64,000 nucleotides of DNA from Dasyornis broadbenti (taxonomy: Eukaryota > Chordata > Aves > Passeriformes > Dasyornithidae): NCBI GenBank assembly GCA_013397935.1, contig VZRN01000634.1, forward strand, positions 4,190,060-4,254,059, given 5' to 3'. Numbering within the stretch: position 1 is the first letter of the stretch; each line of letters opens with the position of its first letter. The translations under genes were made by a program, and so were the position numbers. Positions 10,999-24,592 of this stretch are shown one piece after another. A model generated the notes under the pieces. That model made no database searches and had not been told where the DNA came from. It was given only the letters and a program-made list of their open reading frames with translations.

Positions 10999-13900
10999 AT
11001 TTAATATTAAGGTATATTCGTGTTTTGTTATAGAATGCCATCAGAACTACTTCACAAGCTACTTCAAAAGAGAAAGGAGCAGGCCTGCCACACAACACAT
11101 CACCTCTTCTAAGAGGCTGGTTTTCCTGGTTTTCTAAGCAGTGCTTCCAGCCTGTGCAGTAAAACCATATTTGTAGCTGATCTGGGGAGCACCTGCAGAT
11201 CTGAGGGCTCTCTGGGCTCGGCTCCTGCTGCCCCGTGTCACTCAGAAATGGGATAACCAGCCGGGTGCCCTCAGGCCAGGCAGCCTTGCCTTGTGCTGCT
11301 GCAGCTCGCTGGGTGGAAATTTGGGGTTTATGACCAGAATTGATCAATTCCTTGCCCTTTGAGAGGGCCCTGGCATAGGACAAAAAGAGTCACTGGCAGC
11401 AAAGAGTGCCAGAGCCGTGGTGAATTATTGAAGATGCGAGGAACCTTCAGTAAAGGTGTTTGTAGCTTGGTCAGAACCGCTTGTTTTTGAAGTGACCTGC
11501 GACTCTCAGAAGGTTCTGCCCCCACCTGGGGGGCCCTGGGAGCATCAAACACTTCCCATTCCACGCAGAGAACAGGCACTATCAGAGAGCGTCTTCTGTA
11601 GGCGCAGTTTCCTGTGCGAAACGTTGTGCACCTCTCCTGGCACCTGCTGTGATCAGAGCAAATGGGATTCCATGTAATCCTAACTTCTGCGGCACAGACA
11701 ATGGGATTACACAGCTCCTGCAGCGATGCTTCCTGCACCACACAAATTAGAAAAGAGCCCAGGGGCTAAACAGTTATCAAGCTCCTGTGAAAACTAAGGA
11801 GAGAGGAGAGATAAAATAACAAAAAGATTTGTGCTGCTGTCTGAGTGATAAGCATTAGCACAATAATACCTAAATTCTCCCCTAATAAAATAGGCAGAGT
11901 GTAGAAGAGCTTTCTCCGTGGATTTTTCCTGCTCTGAGCAACTGCAGCACTCCCATTAAAGGAAAAATCCACAGCATTTGCAGTGGAAAATTTCAACTGC
12001 CTTTCTTTTCCTGGGGAAAATCTCATTTCTGGTTGTTTACTCCTCATGTTTAATTCGGAGTCGCAGAAAATATCTATCAACCTCTGCACACGATAATCAG
12101 CTCTCTTCGTTCAATCACAGGTACCAGTCACACGTGGCTGAGTGATAGAGAGCAGCACAGTAACAGAACACCAAGACACATCAAACTGAAAAAAACTGGA
12201 AATTTGTGAGGTCGACTGGGAGGAAGCTGGTGCTGAGGACTGCAGAGGAGCTGAGGCAGATGAGAAGTCGCTCCTTTTGAGATGCTGAGATCTCTCACAA
12301 TGTGTTTAATGGGAGCTGAATGTACAGAATTGGGCACTGAAAGATTTATTCACTGGGTTGTTTTCTAATGAGACAGAAGAAAAGATCACAGATGAGAAAA
12401 GTAAAATATTCAATAGTTTTGTGATTGCTCTCCAGAAGATAATCCTCACAGTTAATAAAACATGGTGATTGCTCCCAATTTAGGCTAGGCTAATTTTTTA
12501 GGCTCTTTCAGTCATTTAGTATGAAAAAGCAAAAATTAAACATTAAAAACATTTTTTTAATGAAAAAGTAAGATTAAAATTCAAGTTCATTAGGTTTTCT
12601 TATGGAGCAGAGAGGCTGTGAAACTTAGTCGTCAGTTTCTTATCTCTATTCCATTAGGCTCAGGTGTTACAAAGAAACAGAAAATATCTTAGGGAGAAAA
12701 AATCTTGAAGTAATTTTAATTCCTTTTCCTTTCTTAATAATATCATAATTCCGGTTTTGAGATAAATATATATTGTGCTGGGACTATCCACAGGATAGAA
12801 TTGCTGAGTATCTTGCTGCACCCCTATGTAAAGATCTCAATAAAAGGAAGTTTACACTTTTTGAATATCCCTGAATTCTGACACACTGCAGCCCCAGTGC
12901 CAGCCCTCAGCACCTTTGCCCTAGGTGGCCAGCCAAGAAAACTCTCCCTAAATCTATCCTGGTTTGGTTTTTTTCCCTTCCAAGAGGTATTAACGTCAAA
13001 GGCCTTCCTAGTGGGAAACCTAGCGCTAGAAAATCCAGATGGAAAAATTGTAGAGGGTTTTTGTGATCATCAGATTAACAGAAACTGAATATTTTTTCCT
13101 GGGGGTTTATTGAAGGGTGGGTATAGATATTGAAATTTGTATCAGACATTGCTTTGCAACTCTCATCCAAATCTTTTTTCCTGTGCCCAATGTAGCACTG
13201 ATGAAGTCAAGCTGCGTTATAGAAGCTAAAGAGGCTTCCTCTGCTTCTTGCAATAGGCAGTGGAGATTTGATCACAACCCTACTTAGGAAAATGATAGAA
13301 ACGAGACTGGTTTTTATTAAAAGGTTCTTTTTTTCCCCCAAAATTCTGTGTGCAGTTTGCAGCTGCGGATGAAGTACGTACACAGATGAAGGACTGAGGA
13401 GGAGCAGCTGCACTGTTGCCCCAGTTAAATCACTGAACTTGTACTTCAGAGAAGTTTTCTCTGACAGGACTGAAGGCAGCAGCACCTCAGGAACTCATGC
13501 AGAGCTAGAGAAGGTGCCTTCTCTGGCAGTCACACATCAGCTGCCGAAATTCAAATTAACTCTGTTGAATAAGAAGTTTTATGAGAATCAATCAGATACC
13601 ATCATAAATGTTGTTCTGTCTGCCCTGGTGCTGAAGAAGTCAAGCTGCACTGGAGAAGTGCAATATTAAACATGCCAGCACTGAAGTAACGAGAAATTCA
13701 GGAAATGTTGGGCCAAAATACCCGACTAGAGTGTTTGCATTTCATTCATCACCCTGTTCTCTCATCCTGAATGCCTTTTTTACGTCAATAAGGTGAAGAA
13801 CAAACTGATCAGTATCTTTGTGAGGATTTACAAGCTTTCTCAGGATCCCGTCAGTTGTTTTGAAATGCCAGCCTGGTATTTGCACTCTGCACAGCCGAGC

Positions 13901-16900
13901 ATCCACCTGCATTCTGTCACTGAGGCCACTTCCCGCTGAAGGCGTGCAGTGGCTGGGGGACAAGGAAAGGAGGAAAAGCTCTCTTCTGTCAATCTCGTAG
14001 CTGTTAATATGATCTTTTGTTCAGTCTTGCACAGTTCAGTCAAGCCATGCTCACTAATCTTGGCTGGAACTCCTGAAGGCTTTCAACGTCTCATTTTCTG
14101 GAACAACCTTGCTGGCTCCTTCCCTTCAAAAGAGCATTTACCAAGTCCTTCACCAATGTGAGGTGATTCTGTTCTGTGTCAGATGCACGTGAATATTCCA
14201 GAGGCACGGGGTTTATCCAAAATTTGGTGACACACTGGTTAGAATGAGGGGTGAAACCGTTGTGGCTGCCAGCTTCGATTAAAGTTCCTTTACAGCCAAA
14301 GATTTGACAGATGCCAAAGTAGCTGTAGAAAACCTGGATGTGCTCGAGCATAGGAAATGTGGGTTGTGCATCCATCATTTCCATTGCTGTCATTCCCCCA
14401 TGCCTTCCTTTCTGCCTCCCATAAGGGGCATTTTAACCGAGAACTCAGAGCTGGGGCGCTGGTCTGGCTGCACATCCAGCTCCTGCCACATCCCATCCGT
14501 TATTCCTGCTCTGCTCCTCTTTCCCAGCTTGTCCTGACAACTGTCCCCACCGCAGCAGCTTCACAGCTCGTGCCCATCAGGAGTGGATTTTGCCCTTAGA
14601 CAATATTGTTATCATCTTCCTGATAAGAAAATGGTGCATCAAGGTGTTTAAGCTAGTTGCCAAAAGAATAAAAATAAGGAGGTGAGACTGATGAGCTGCT
14701 GAAGAGGTGAGAGCACGGAAATTGAGATACTGTGAACCGTGGACTCCTCTCAGAGGCAGCTTCTGCTAACGATGGGACAGATCTGATCGTGGCAGCACCT
14801 TATCAAGTTACTGTCAGTTTGGGGTGGAATTATTAACATCACAACCAAATTTTCAACTCGTGTGTGTCATTATGGACGCCTCACAACTTCAGCGGATTCA
14901 ATTTGCAGGGAGCCATAGCAGATGAATTGTCCTGGAAGACAAAGCATTGTTTCGTGTGGGTAAGACCTGATTGCTTTCGTTTTGTTAGCAAGCAACAACA
15001 AAAGATTGTGTGGGCAGAGACGGCAGAAATTAGGATGTAGATTTCCAGAGAAAGGACTCATAAGAAAGACTGACAGGCGACTGATGCTGTGCTCTCCTAG
15101 AGAAGCAGCTATTCCTGCTTTCAAGATTTCAGATTTTCTCTATTAGCCTTCTCACAATTTGTTGCATACCTGGTTTTGTTTTCTTCATGTTTCTCGGTGA
15201 GGTTTGTGAGCCATCAGTCTGGAGACTGTGAGCAGGATGCAGTTTTGTGTCTGGCCACGGTGTTCAGGCTTTGCTGCCTTCTTGTGCATCCCCTGCTCTC
15301 GTCTCCCCTCGTTGGCTGCTTGGGGAAAGAACCATTTCCCTGAAAACCAGGAATTTTCTACCTTGTGATACAGTGAGACACTGGAGATTGGTGCCTGACA
15401 GGCAGCAAATTCACAAGCAGGTGAGTTTTTAAACAGCACTGAAAAATAAAGACAAAAATAAGAGGACACTTGAAAAATCGCTTTTGCTGCCTCAGAAAAT
15501 GTCTGTGCACATTGTGCCTTTGAAACTGCCAGGTCTGGCACCAAGTTTTTTTCTTCAGATGTGCATGGTTTGAATGCAAACATATCAATACGCAAACTAA
15601 GCTCTAAGGATATTTAAGATGATCAGCAAACACCATTTAATTTGCACCGTTTGGCAGTCTTCACAATGTCATTAAAAAAAAGGAGGATGCCCTTGGAACA
15701 AGCCCGGCAGAAGGTCCCACAGATTCCACAGTTCCTCATCCTTTTTGTACATAAAACAGGTCCATTTGGGCTTTTTCGTGTTTTCAGGCACACACGTTGC
15801 ATGTACACCCTCAAAACCTCTGCTTGAATAAGTCCGTGATGCTATTTCATACAATAAATAATTTTAAATCCTGAGAGTCCTAATTGTTTGTTTTCTCAAG
15901 CTCATGGCCTATTTTAGGATAACTTCTGATTATTCTGATCATCAAATTATAGGAAGTATTTCACCCTCTCCCTTCATCCCTGCTCCCTCACTTAGCTGGA
16001 TTTGCAGGAGATGCATTTAGCTAATAGAACAAGAAATTACAAGTGTATGAATAATTGTTTTTAAATGCTATTTAAAGTACTATTTATAGCATGAGTTTCC
16101 TGGAAATCTTTCCACATACTGTTTGGTAGGAAATAGTTTCCAAGCAGGTTACAATGTTAATTTGATAGCTAAACCCTTCCCAATAGTCGTGTTCTTGATT
16201 TGCTTAGAAAAGAAATCCCATTTTAGGCTGAGTGATTGCAATCAATTTGCTCTTACCAAGTTAGCAGACAGAGGAGCAGAACCACATCTTATGAAAAAAA
16301 AAAAAAAAATCCCAAACAATTAATGTTAGCAGAAACATTCTTAAAATTCCATCCTGAAATGTGTGATTTGGGCCAGTTTTTATCACAACTGTTCAGTAAA
16401 AAATGCAAAGAGAGGTTAATATGATAAAATATGGGACTACTTAAGCTGTTAATTTCCTAGCCAAGTTTAGATGAATCTCATGGACTGGGATGCTAAAAGC
16501 CATCTACCATAAATGTTTAATGAACAAATAAAGCTGTCAAAGGCAAATGTGCGCTGCACGTTATGGATGTCTTTGCTCTGGGTAGATCGTGCAATCAGAA
16601 CCGTTGTCTGAGCTGGGCCTAAAGTCTGTTTTCCACAACTTTAGGATTTTTAATTGTCTGCTCACAGGCTGATTTGCAGGCTTCTGGAGGGCTGTGTGGC
16701 CTGCTTGCCAGGCCACAGCCACAGGACCTGTTGTACGATTCTTCAGGCTTTCCAGCCTTGCAAATATTTTTATTGACTGGACCAAACTTCAGCTGCGGGG
16801 CTTCAACCCAACTTGTAAAAAACCTCAGAAACAAGGACAGAAGTCTCCTTTTGCATCTAAACACAGGAGCTCAGTGCTAAAACTCCTGCAACTTCCCAGC

Positions 16901-19900
16901 CTGGAATATTTTAAAGGATTTAATGGAAAGTAGTAAATTCCCCTGCAGAAGAAAATATTGTTTCTACCTCAAATGCTTCTAACACAATCCACAGAACATC
17001 ACCACCACTGCAAAGATCCACCTTCTCTATTTCATAATAAACCTTGAAGGGATCTCTCAATGTGTTTTTATGACTCCCTAGAACCCATGTTTTCATTTCC
17101 ATTTGGATTCGTTTCATATCGGGCAATATTGATTTTCCAGCCAACATGGATCTTTGGGAAAAAATGATGATTTAGACCTTCACTATGAATTCTTCTCATT
17201 TAAAGGCCTGTAGAATGTTTTTGGAATGCTGACTCAATGAGTTTTTTTTGCTTTTTTTTACTTTGTGCTAGGGAGGTCTAATCCCTACCAAAAACATTAT
17301 GTACATAGTAAGGGAATTTCTTTAAAAAATTAGAAATTGTGTGCTGAGTGGAAAAATCTTTTCTAAGCTCTGGTGAAGGTGATTATACGTATTTTCTTCA
17401 ACACATTAGTAGAAAGCACAGTAATTTCAGCAATTCCTTCTGTGTAAAAGGGCATCACTTTTATTGCAGCCCTCCTACAAACGCTTTAATCAAAAGAGCT
17501 ACCTCTGAACCCAAGGACTTCATTTTACCAAGACCTGGAAAGAAAATGAACATTTCTTTGGATAAAAAAGATAATGTGACATTCAAGTCTGAAAAGTTGA
17601 TGTTCGACAGTGTAGAAATAAATGGCCCAAACCTGGCAAACAGCATGTTCTACAAGAAAATAAATTAGAGTGGCATAACTATAGTGACTGCTGAATTTGT
17701 ACTAATCATTTGTAAATGAAATCCTCTTTTCATTAGCATTTCCATGCTCGCATGCATAATTTACAACAAAGGTTTGCAGGCACTAACACAGTTTTCATAA
17801 ATTAATCGCAATTTTGTTGTCGCTGAAACCTCGGAAACTTTTTAATGCAGTTGGATTTTTGCATAGGGAGAAAAGCATGACCCTGATTTCCTAAAAGTCA
17901 GGTTTAGCATTTAAAATGTATGTAATGGGCCTGATTTCCATTCTGTATTTCTTTTTGTAGCAGCCTGAATGCAAAATAAGTATTAAAAATGACCACAGGC
18001 ACCAGAACAAAATAGCAGGTTTAGGCCCTGTTCCCTGTAAAATGCTGGAACTGTTTTCTGGGTGGGCATAGCTGAGAAAAACGCAGGCTGTTCAACGGGG
18101 ATTTAACACAGCTTTACCTAACAGGAGCAGGAAATTATATTAAGTCCCTGGGATTTTAAATTATCTGATGTTGGGAATGCTGATCATTGTCTGTTACAAT
18201 TCTAATGGGGGAAGTTCTTTTAGGGAATCTGGTTAACTTTACATTTTGAAAAAAAAATTAACTGCGGTTTTAGTCCGGAAGCGTTCAATCGTGCTTCTAG
18301 AAAGAGGTTGGAAAGCATCACTCTAAATACTCATTTGAACCCACCTTGCAAATTAACTACAGATTTTGTTTTCATTTTTCGTGGTTCCTTTGCTCTCGCT
18401 TTCACTCGTACAAATATCCTTGAAACAGTGAGGTAGATTCCGGGAGCTGGGACACAGAACATGGCCAGGGTGGGTGGGTTCTTCTTCACCTCTTTCCCCC
18501 TCAGCTCTCTGATCCCAGCCTTAGCGCAAGGAAAGGGACAGAAAATCCATTTCTGTGTTCCCATCTTCTGGCAAAAAACCTCCAGCAGAGCAAAACTGGC
18601 TGGGACCAAGTGACTGAAGAGAATAGGATGAGGTGGAATTGCTCTCGTGTCCAAACACTCCAGTGTAGGAAAGGGCTGGCTGCTCCCCTGCTTTATGTGA
18701 TCAGAGCCCTGCGCTGTGAGCTGCTGGGCAGAGAGGGCATCATGCATTATTTTTATGAAGCAAAATCCGTGCAGAATTTATAGGATGTCTGCGTCCTATA
18801 TTCCATGGATTGCAATGGTTTCCATGGATTTTGCGTAGTGGGAAAACCAACTCAAGGCAGGTGGTGTTTGTGTCACACGGCTCTGCCATGGCACTGGGGC
18901 TGCTCCTGCATCTCTGAGACAGGAACAGCCCTGAGCCCTTGGGAAGGTCGGGGACCATTCAAACACAAGGGAATTAAGGACTGGAGAGCCTTTAAAAGCA
19001 CATTATTGTTTGATTCATGAAAGTGAGGGCGTTTTGGATTACGGAAACAGCAGCTTTTCTGACCACATGTGCCTGGAGGGGTGTCCAGTGATGTTGTAGA
19101 TTGAGGATGTGCATGACATGAGATGTAAAACCCTGCACAATGGGATTTGATGAGGACAGTGTGAGATCCTTCTCCTCTGCATCTCTGGCTCTTTATTTCT
19201 TGGGGTTGTGGTGCTGAAGGTAAGACATCAATCCACCCAAAGCAGAATACGTTTATCCCAAGAAGTTTAGAATTTGAATTTCATGGGGAAAGCCAGAACA
19301 AATCTTTGCACAGCTCTGATTGGCAGTGGGGTGAGAGGAAATTTTAACGCCCCTTTTCCATCAGCATCATCCTTTAGCCTCTGACTGGGAAGCAAATCCT
19401 CCTGCCAAGTGAGGCCCGGCAGCGCTGCTGTAGCTCAGGCTGAGGGCTCCCCTGGTGGCTCTTGGCTGAGCCCTGCCAGCTGACGGGAGACGCGGTGCTC
19501 GCTGTGGATGTAAATTGAATTGTGACAAATACACACACAAGTGCATTGCCTGAAGACTGAAATCAATCCTTGCATGTGCTCAAACAAAATTATTTTTGGC
19601 TTGCACCACTTTTAGGTGAAGGCATTTTAAAGGGGCTGCGTATTTCATGGTTTACACGCATTGCTTTTCCCTTCCTGCAGAAAAATATCAGAATAATAAA
19701 TCAGCGCTAGAGGAAGTTTTGCCAGGTTTAGTGATTTCATGAGAAATCTTTTTCTACCTATATACAATGCAAATATTTCTCAGGCATATAGGAAACAGAA
19801 ATTGGCTCCTTTTACACTGGAGATGTGAGTGTGAAAAAGTCTGTGGGTTTGGGGCTTTTCTCTTCCTGGGCTGACTTTACATACCAGATTGGTTAACAGA

Positions 19901-22036
19901 AATGTGTGCATCAAATTTTTTACAAGGTTCAGAACTTGAATTTACGGCACCCATTACATCCAGGGAAAGATCTGCCTGTGTGTTTTGAACACCCAATTTC
20001 AAAGTGTTATTTGGGCAGTTTTAGTGTAGAGTTATAAGGAAGAGTTTTAGTATAGTAGTAAAATCTTACATCTGCTTTATGAGAGAGACAAACGTAGGTT
20101 TCTTAAGCAGAATATTATCATGTAGAATGCTTGTAAGATTTGTTAGAAAATCAAACTTAAAAGACTGTCATTTTCTTTTGAGAGACAATTTAGATCACAA
20201 CATTACCAAAAAAACATAACTCTAGTTAAAGTTAGTAGAAAGAATTCCCTCTAAAGTGCTCAAGCACTTTGAACTTATTCTTTTTAACATTCATTACTTA
20301 AGTGGAGGCAAAACAAACCTAAAATATCTGCATTCAGACATCGAAAATTTGAGAAAATAAAATAAACACTGACTCATTCTTCTTGTTTCCCTTGAAAGGA
20401 GGCCACAGCCCAGCTTCCAAAGGGTTTAGAAACAGTTAAATTGGCCTCTTGGTGTGTTAAAGCTCAAAATATCAGCATGAATATTATCCAAGATTCATTT
20501 TGTCAGTGACAATCCAACAGCCAGTGAAGCTGTTGTGGGGGCACACCAGTTTGGCTGACGGGCATTTCCCATGGAGCAACCCCGGAGAATTTACCCTAAG
20601 ATTGGAGTAACATTTTTGTTCTGCTCCGTGTGTAATTCAAATGAAGCATGGAATGGAGGAAAACTTTTTTCTCAGGTTTTTTTCTCTGTTCATCCACTTT
20701 TGAGAAGCACTTTTGTCTTCTGCTTGGAATGGACCCAGAATCTTCTGCTTTCATGGAACCAGAATTGTCTCAAGGTCTGTGCTGGCGTTTCTGGATTCAT
20801 TGAACCATACACCTTTGAAAATTTTGCTCAAACCAGCGTAGTTCCACGGAACTGATAGAATTGCCGTGTAATATCTGAGGTCAGCCTGAGTGCTCCGAAT
20901 CAATCTGTCCCCAAGGCACCAGGAGGGGAAGTGGGCTCAGCAGAGGAGCTGTAACTACATCTCCTGGCCACAGACGAGATCGAGGGCACAGAAAGGCAGA
21001 AGTGATCACTTAAAATGAACAGGACGATTCCACAGTAGTAATAATAATAATGATATTGAAATACCACTGAATTTGGGTGCCAGATTTTGGACTCTTTTAG
21101 AAGATCCGCATTTCAGTAGAAAGAACAATTGCTTGAAAAATCAATGCTTTGGGGGAGATCCCAAGTTGTCCACATTAATCCAAAGCTTGTTTTTATGGTT
21201 TAGAACCCCCTCAATGAAAAACTGGCGTAGTGGACTTCAAAGTCACTCTTTTTTCCCTCACTGCTGACCTTGTGTTTAAGTAAGAGGAGTTGAATGAAAT
21301 TTATTGGCAGCTTTTATAATTGTTTTGAAACCACTCTGCCTTCTCACTTTGTAATTGAATGAGTTGGCAAAGCTTTCCAAAAGAGCCAAGAAGGTCACTG
21401 GCAAATAGCTGGCCTCAGCCTTACTTAAAACAACATTTGTTATCGTCTGTTACATTTACTCTTAAAAACAAATTAACAATTTAAAACAGTGGTACATTGA
21501 TTGGCCAATTATAATGGAATTTCTGTGAAGTATACAGAGCATTACCTCCTCATTAATAACACATTAGTTCCTCATTATTGCATCATTACAATGAACAGCA
21601 GAAGGATTAATAATATCTGGTCACAGGGAGTGTTACCAAAAACCATTCCCACACTGTGAAAGTTTTTGGCCCGTGGTCTTCCCATGTATATCTTTTATTC
21701 CAATGATCCAGTGTGCTTTTAATAACATGAGAAAGAAAAATGTAAAATGCTGCAGCCGTGTACCTTTTGAGGCATCAGCTGCATGGTATCCAAGGAAAAC
21801 AGACATGGATACACGAAACTGAAATCTCTTTGCTTCTTCCCTTTGCTTTAACTGAGGCCCAGCAGAGCTGTGTGATCCGAGTTTAAAGTGCATGAGAAAG
21901 CATTTGGCCTGCCTTTTTCTGGCACAGGATTTTCATTGTTCTATGAGAAATTGAAGGGCTTGGACTGCTATTGAAATCAATTCCGTGCATTTAAAAAATC
22001 AAACAACAAAACCAGCAATTGCTGTTTGTTCCTGTT
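10999..22036. other. Gene-free unique DNA
   Basis: About 11 kb without a supportable gene. A run of 16 A lies at 16294-16309 and a short TAA-type repeat near 21034-21053. A perfect MEF2-type string CTATTTATAG is at 16080-16089, but such strings are expected by chance a few times in this much AT-rich DNA. The plus-strand frame at 17348-17668 has no ATG at its start and no recognised motif. An 18-base sequence recurs with one mismatch at 13198-13215 and 13631-13648. The segment 21290-21640 is described separately. Confidence 0.55.
21290..21640. promoter_or_regulatory. Candidate conserved noncoding element
   Basis: An AT-rich, complex, repeat-free stretch with many homeodomain-type cores (TAATTG, CCAATTATAAT, ATTAATAA), a CCAAT motif inside GATTGGCCAAT near 21500, and an ATTGCATCA motif resembling composite C/EBP-ATF sites near 21577. 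The density of such words in complex sequence is typical of vertebrate distal enhancers. This is a compositional impression only; conservation could not be measured. Confidence 0.2.
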
Positions 22037-22053
22037 AAAAAAAAAAAAAAAAA
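22037..22053. repeat. Poly-A tract
   Basis: Seventeen consecutive A residues following a unique sequence with no polyadenylation signal in the preceding 40 bases, so it is not called a retrocopy tail. Confidence 0.9.
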
Positions 22054-22531
22054 TCCATAAATACCAAACCAGGTGAAATTTCATTTGCATTCTACATAAT
22101 TAAATGTGATTGTGTCACACAATGTTGTGTTTGGAAATAATAAAAATTATAACGTGCTTTGCATTTAAAAAATCAAAGCACTTCCTTATGACAAGACGAA
22201 ATAGTTTAAGCTTTCCAGAGTTATTTTGTCTGTTTGTCTTTCAGGAAGGTTTTAGCCAGCTGTTCTAATCACTGCATCTGCATTTTTCACCACGAGTTGG
22301 TGAAAACCAGCAGTGGGTGGCAGAGTTAATATCGATGGTGAAGCTGAGAGCTGAACGGGCTCCTCGGAATCTGTAAAGGCAAATTTGTGCATCCTGCACT
22401 GGAGCAAGCACAGTTTGATTCCTTGGTGCCCCTCCTTGAGACCTTGGGCGCATCACCCGGAGAGCTGGGACTCAAAGAAAGGGAAATGTGTGAAACTGGA
22501 GCTCTGGGGCTGTGAACAGGCAGAGAGAACG

Positions 22532-22578
22532 GAGGAGGGGAGGGGAGGGGNAGTGGAGAGGAGAGGAGAGGAGAGGAG
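22532..22578. repeat. Purine-rich GGGGA/GGAGA tandem repeat with one N
   Basis: GGGGA units run into GGAGA units on the plus strand, interrupted by an undetermined base at 22551. The G-run spacing (several runs of four G separated by A) is compatible with a G-quadruplex or triplex-forming strand. The ambiguous base suggests sequencing or assembly trouble at this structure. Confidence 0.85.
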
Positions 22579-22959
22579 CCCTGGACGTGGGGCAGGGATG
22601 ATGTGGCAGCTCTGTGACAGCCTGAGCACTCCTGGCACAGGGAGCTGACCCCTCAGGGGGCACAGAGCTGCCCTGGCAGCCGCAGGGACAGCGGGCACAG
22701 CCCTGCAGGTGCAGCAGGCTGTGGGGACAGCAGTGCCCAGCTGCTGCCAGAGCTCGCTGCACACAGAAACACCCCAGGTGATCTGTCTGCTCCCGTGTCT
22801 GACATCATTTGCATTTCTGTTCATTCCGGAGGATGGAATTTGCAGAGCTCACACACGAAGGAGAGTTCAGGACTCCATTGTCCATGATGCTTCCTAGAGA
22901 AGTTTCTTCATGTAAAAGAAATTGTGTTCTAAAACACACTGGAAACTCTAAAATAACTC

Positions 22960-22984
22960 TTTTTTTTTTTTTTTTTTTTTTTTT
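22960..22984. repeat. Poly-T tract of 25
   Basis: An uninterrupted T-run. Reading the other strand, no AATAAA precedes the corresponding A-tail within 40 bases, so a retrocopy tail is not supported. Confidence 0.95.
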
Positions 22985-23437
22985 CTCCCAGCTTTGCTTC
23001 TGGCAAATAACTTCTTTGGATTTTTGGTTTCTACCTTCTATATCACAGAAATGCCAAGCAGTAAAGCTGCAGCCTTATCAAATGCGTGGAATAAAAAGTA
23101 AAGTGCACAAATATATCCTCTTACCTGAGAAAGCAACACAGAGATGGAGAACTTCTGCTTAAAAAATAAAACACAGGGAAACAAACCCAAGCCAATGAAT
23201 TGTTAATCCAAAAGAAAATACTCTTGGTTGTCAGATGTGTTCTCTAAAATGTTCCAAATAGGCTTTGAAAGAGTTACAATTCATTAAGGCCTACCTGACA
23301 CAAATACTTTATGTTTGGGGTTTTTTAATAACTAAGCATACTCTGCTCTTTTTCAGACCTTGATTTTTCTCAGTTTTGATACAAATGATTTGAACTTGTT
23401 CATAAATAACAGAAGTGTCAGAACTGATGCATTAGTT

Positions 23438-23459
23438 AAAAAAAAAAACAAAAAAAAAC
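23438..23459. repeat. Interrupted poly-A tract
   Basis: Two A-runs split by a single C, followed by CAACCAAC. Low-complexity sequence. Confidence 0.85.
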
Positions 23460-24307
23460 AACCAACAGCTTTATATGTTTTCCAGAGGTAACAAGATTTG
23501 ATTGTTATTATTTTCCATCTTTTTCAGAAGATGTAGCAAGGATATACAGGAACACCCAACACTTGGTGTGAGTAGCACAGCGAAGCAATCCTAATGGAGA
23601 TGGTGCCTTTCTTGCTTAAAGATTCCCAGGAGAAGTATTAGAAGGAAAATATTCACCCTGGAGTGGAACAAATCAGAGTAACTCCAGGCTAGACAGAACA
23701 ATCTTGAGTGGTGTGTGTGATACATAAGCCTAATTCGGTTTTGGGAAAGACAAACTGCAACAGCACCCCAAAATAATAAAAGTATAATTTATTGTCAATT
23801 TATCCCTAGGAAATCTAGAGACAGAAATACATCTCGTACAGTGCTGCTATTTGTATATGCCATGATTACGAGTGTTAAAGTTTCCATGCTGCTGCAGCAT
23901 TTTTGTTTGTTACCTGCATTACACAGAGGAATTAGGGAATTATTCAGCTGACTGAAAGATTGATACAGAGCTTTTCAGCTGAGTTTCCTAACTGAGGAGG
24001 GAGCATTTGCTAAATCTTGTTAGAATTGAGCACAGCCATGAACATCCTGAAATGCCAACAATTTGCAATATTTCTGTTTTCAAGCCTCTCCAGAGGAAAA
24101 AATACTTGCAACTTTTAATGTCTTAGAGAATCCTTGTTTCCATGTGCCTAATTTCTCTGGGTTTGGGGGTCTTATGCAATGAGATAATTGGGATTATTTT
24201 GGACTAGATCCACATTACCAGTGGAAATGAGTGGAATTTACTCAGATATAGGGCAGTATTGACAAAGTCATAAAAGGTGGAGACTGTAGGCAGCACCTTG
24301 AAAAACA

Positions 24308-24592
24308 ATCATAGGATTATAAAATCACAGAAGTGACATCACAGAATGGTTTGGGTTGGAAGTGACCTTAAAATTCATCCCATCCCACCCCTGCCATGGC
24401 AGGGACACCTTGCACTGTCCCAGGCTGCTCCAAGCCCTGTCCAACCTGGCCTTGGGCACTGCCAGGGATCCAGGGGCAGCCACAGCTGCTCTGGGCACCT
24501 GTGCCAGGGCCTCCCCACCCTCACAGGGAAGAATTTCCTCCTAATATCTAACTTAAATTTACCCTCTTTCAGTTTGAAGCCATTCAACTGGT
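24308..24592 (-). mobile_element. CR1: CR1 LINE 3'-end fragment
   Basis: Read on the minus strand, this is the familiar avian CR1 tail. It includes the stretch antisense to GGTTTGGGTTGGAAGTGACC near 24350, the CCAGGCTGCTCCAAGCCCTG and TGGCCTTGGGCACTGCCAGGG blocks, then AGAATTTCCTCCTAATATCTAA and a run ending near GAAGCCATTC. The element's 3' terminus lies at the low-coordinate side, where short ATCATAGGATTATAAAATCACAG words represent the degenerate octamer tail. Only the last few hundred bases of the LINE are present, as is usual for 5'-truncated CR1 copies; no reverse transcriptase frame remains. Identification comes from recalled consensus features. Confidence 0.93.

Larger units (their letters stand above)
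22054..24307. other. Gene-free DNA with GC-rich core
   Basis: The part from 22385 to 22790 is distinctly GC-rich and contains the purine repeat listed separately. The remaining bases are AT-rich unique DNA with homopolymers at 22960-22984 and 23438-23459. Open frames through the GC-rich core occur on both strands and share the ambiguous base, so they carry no coding evidence. Confidence 0.5.

Noticed and set aside
16080..16089. Perfect MEF2-type site CTATTTATAG
   Set aside because: A few such matches are expected by chance in AT-rich DNA of this length.
17348..17668. 106-codon plus-strand frame with Lys/Asn-rich content
   Set aside because: It does not begin with ATG; composition simply reflects AT-rich DNA.
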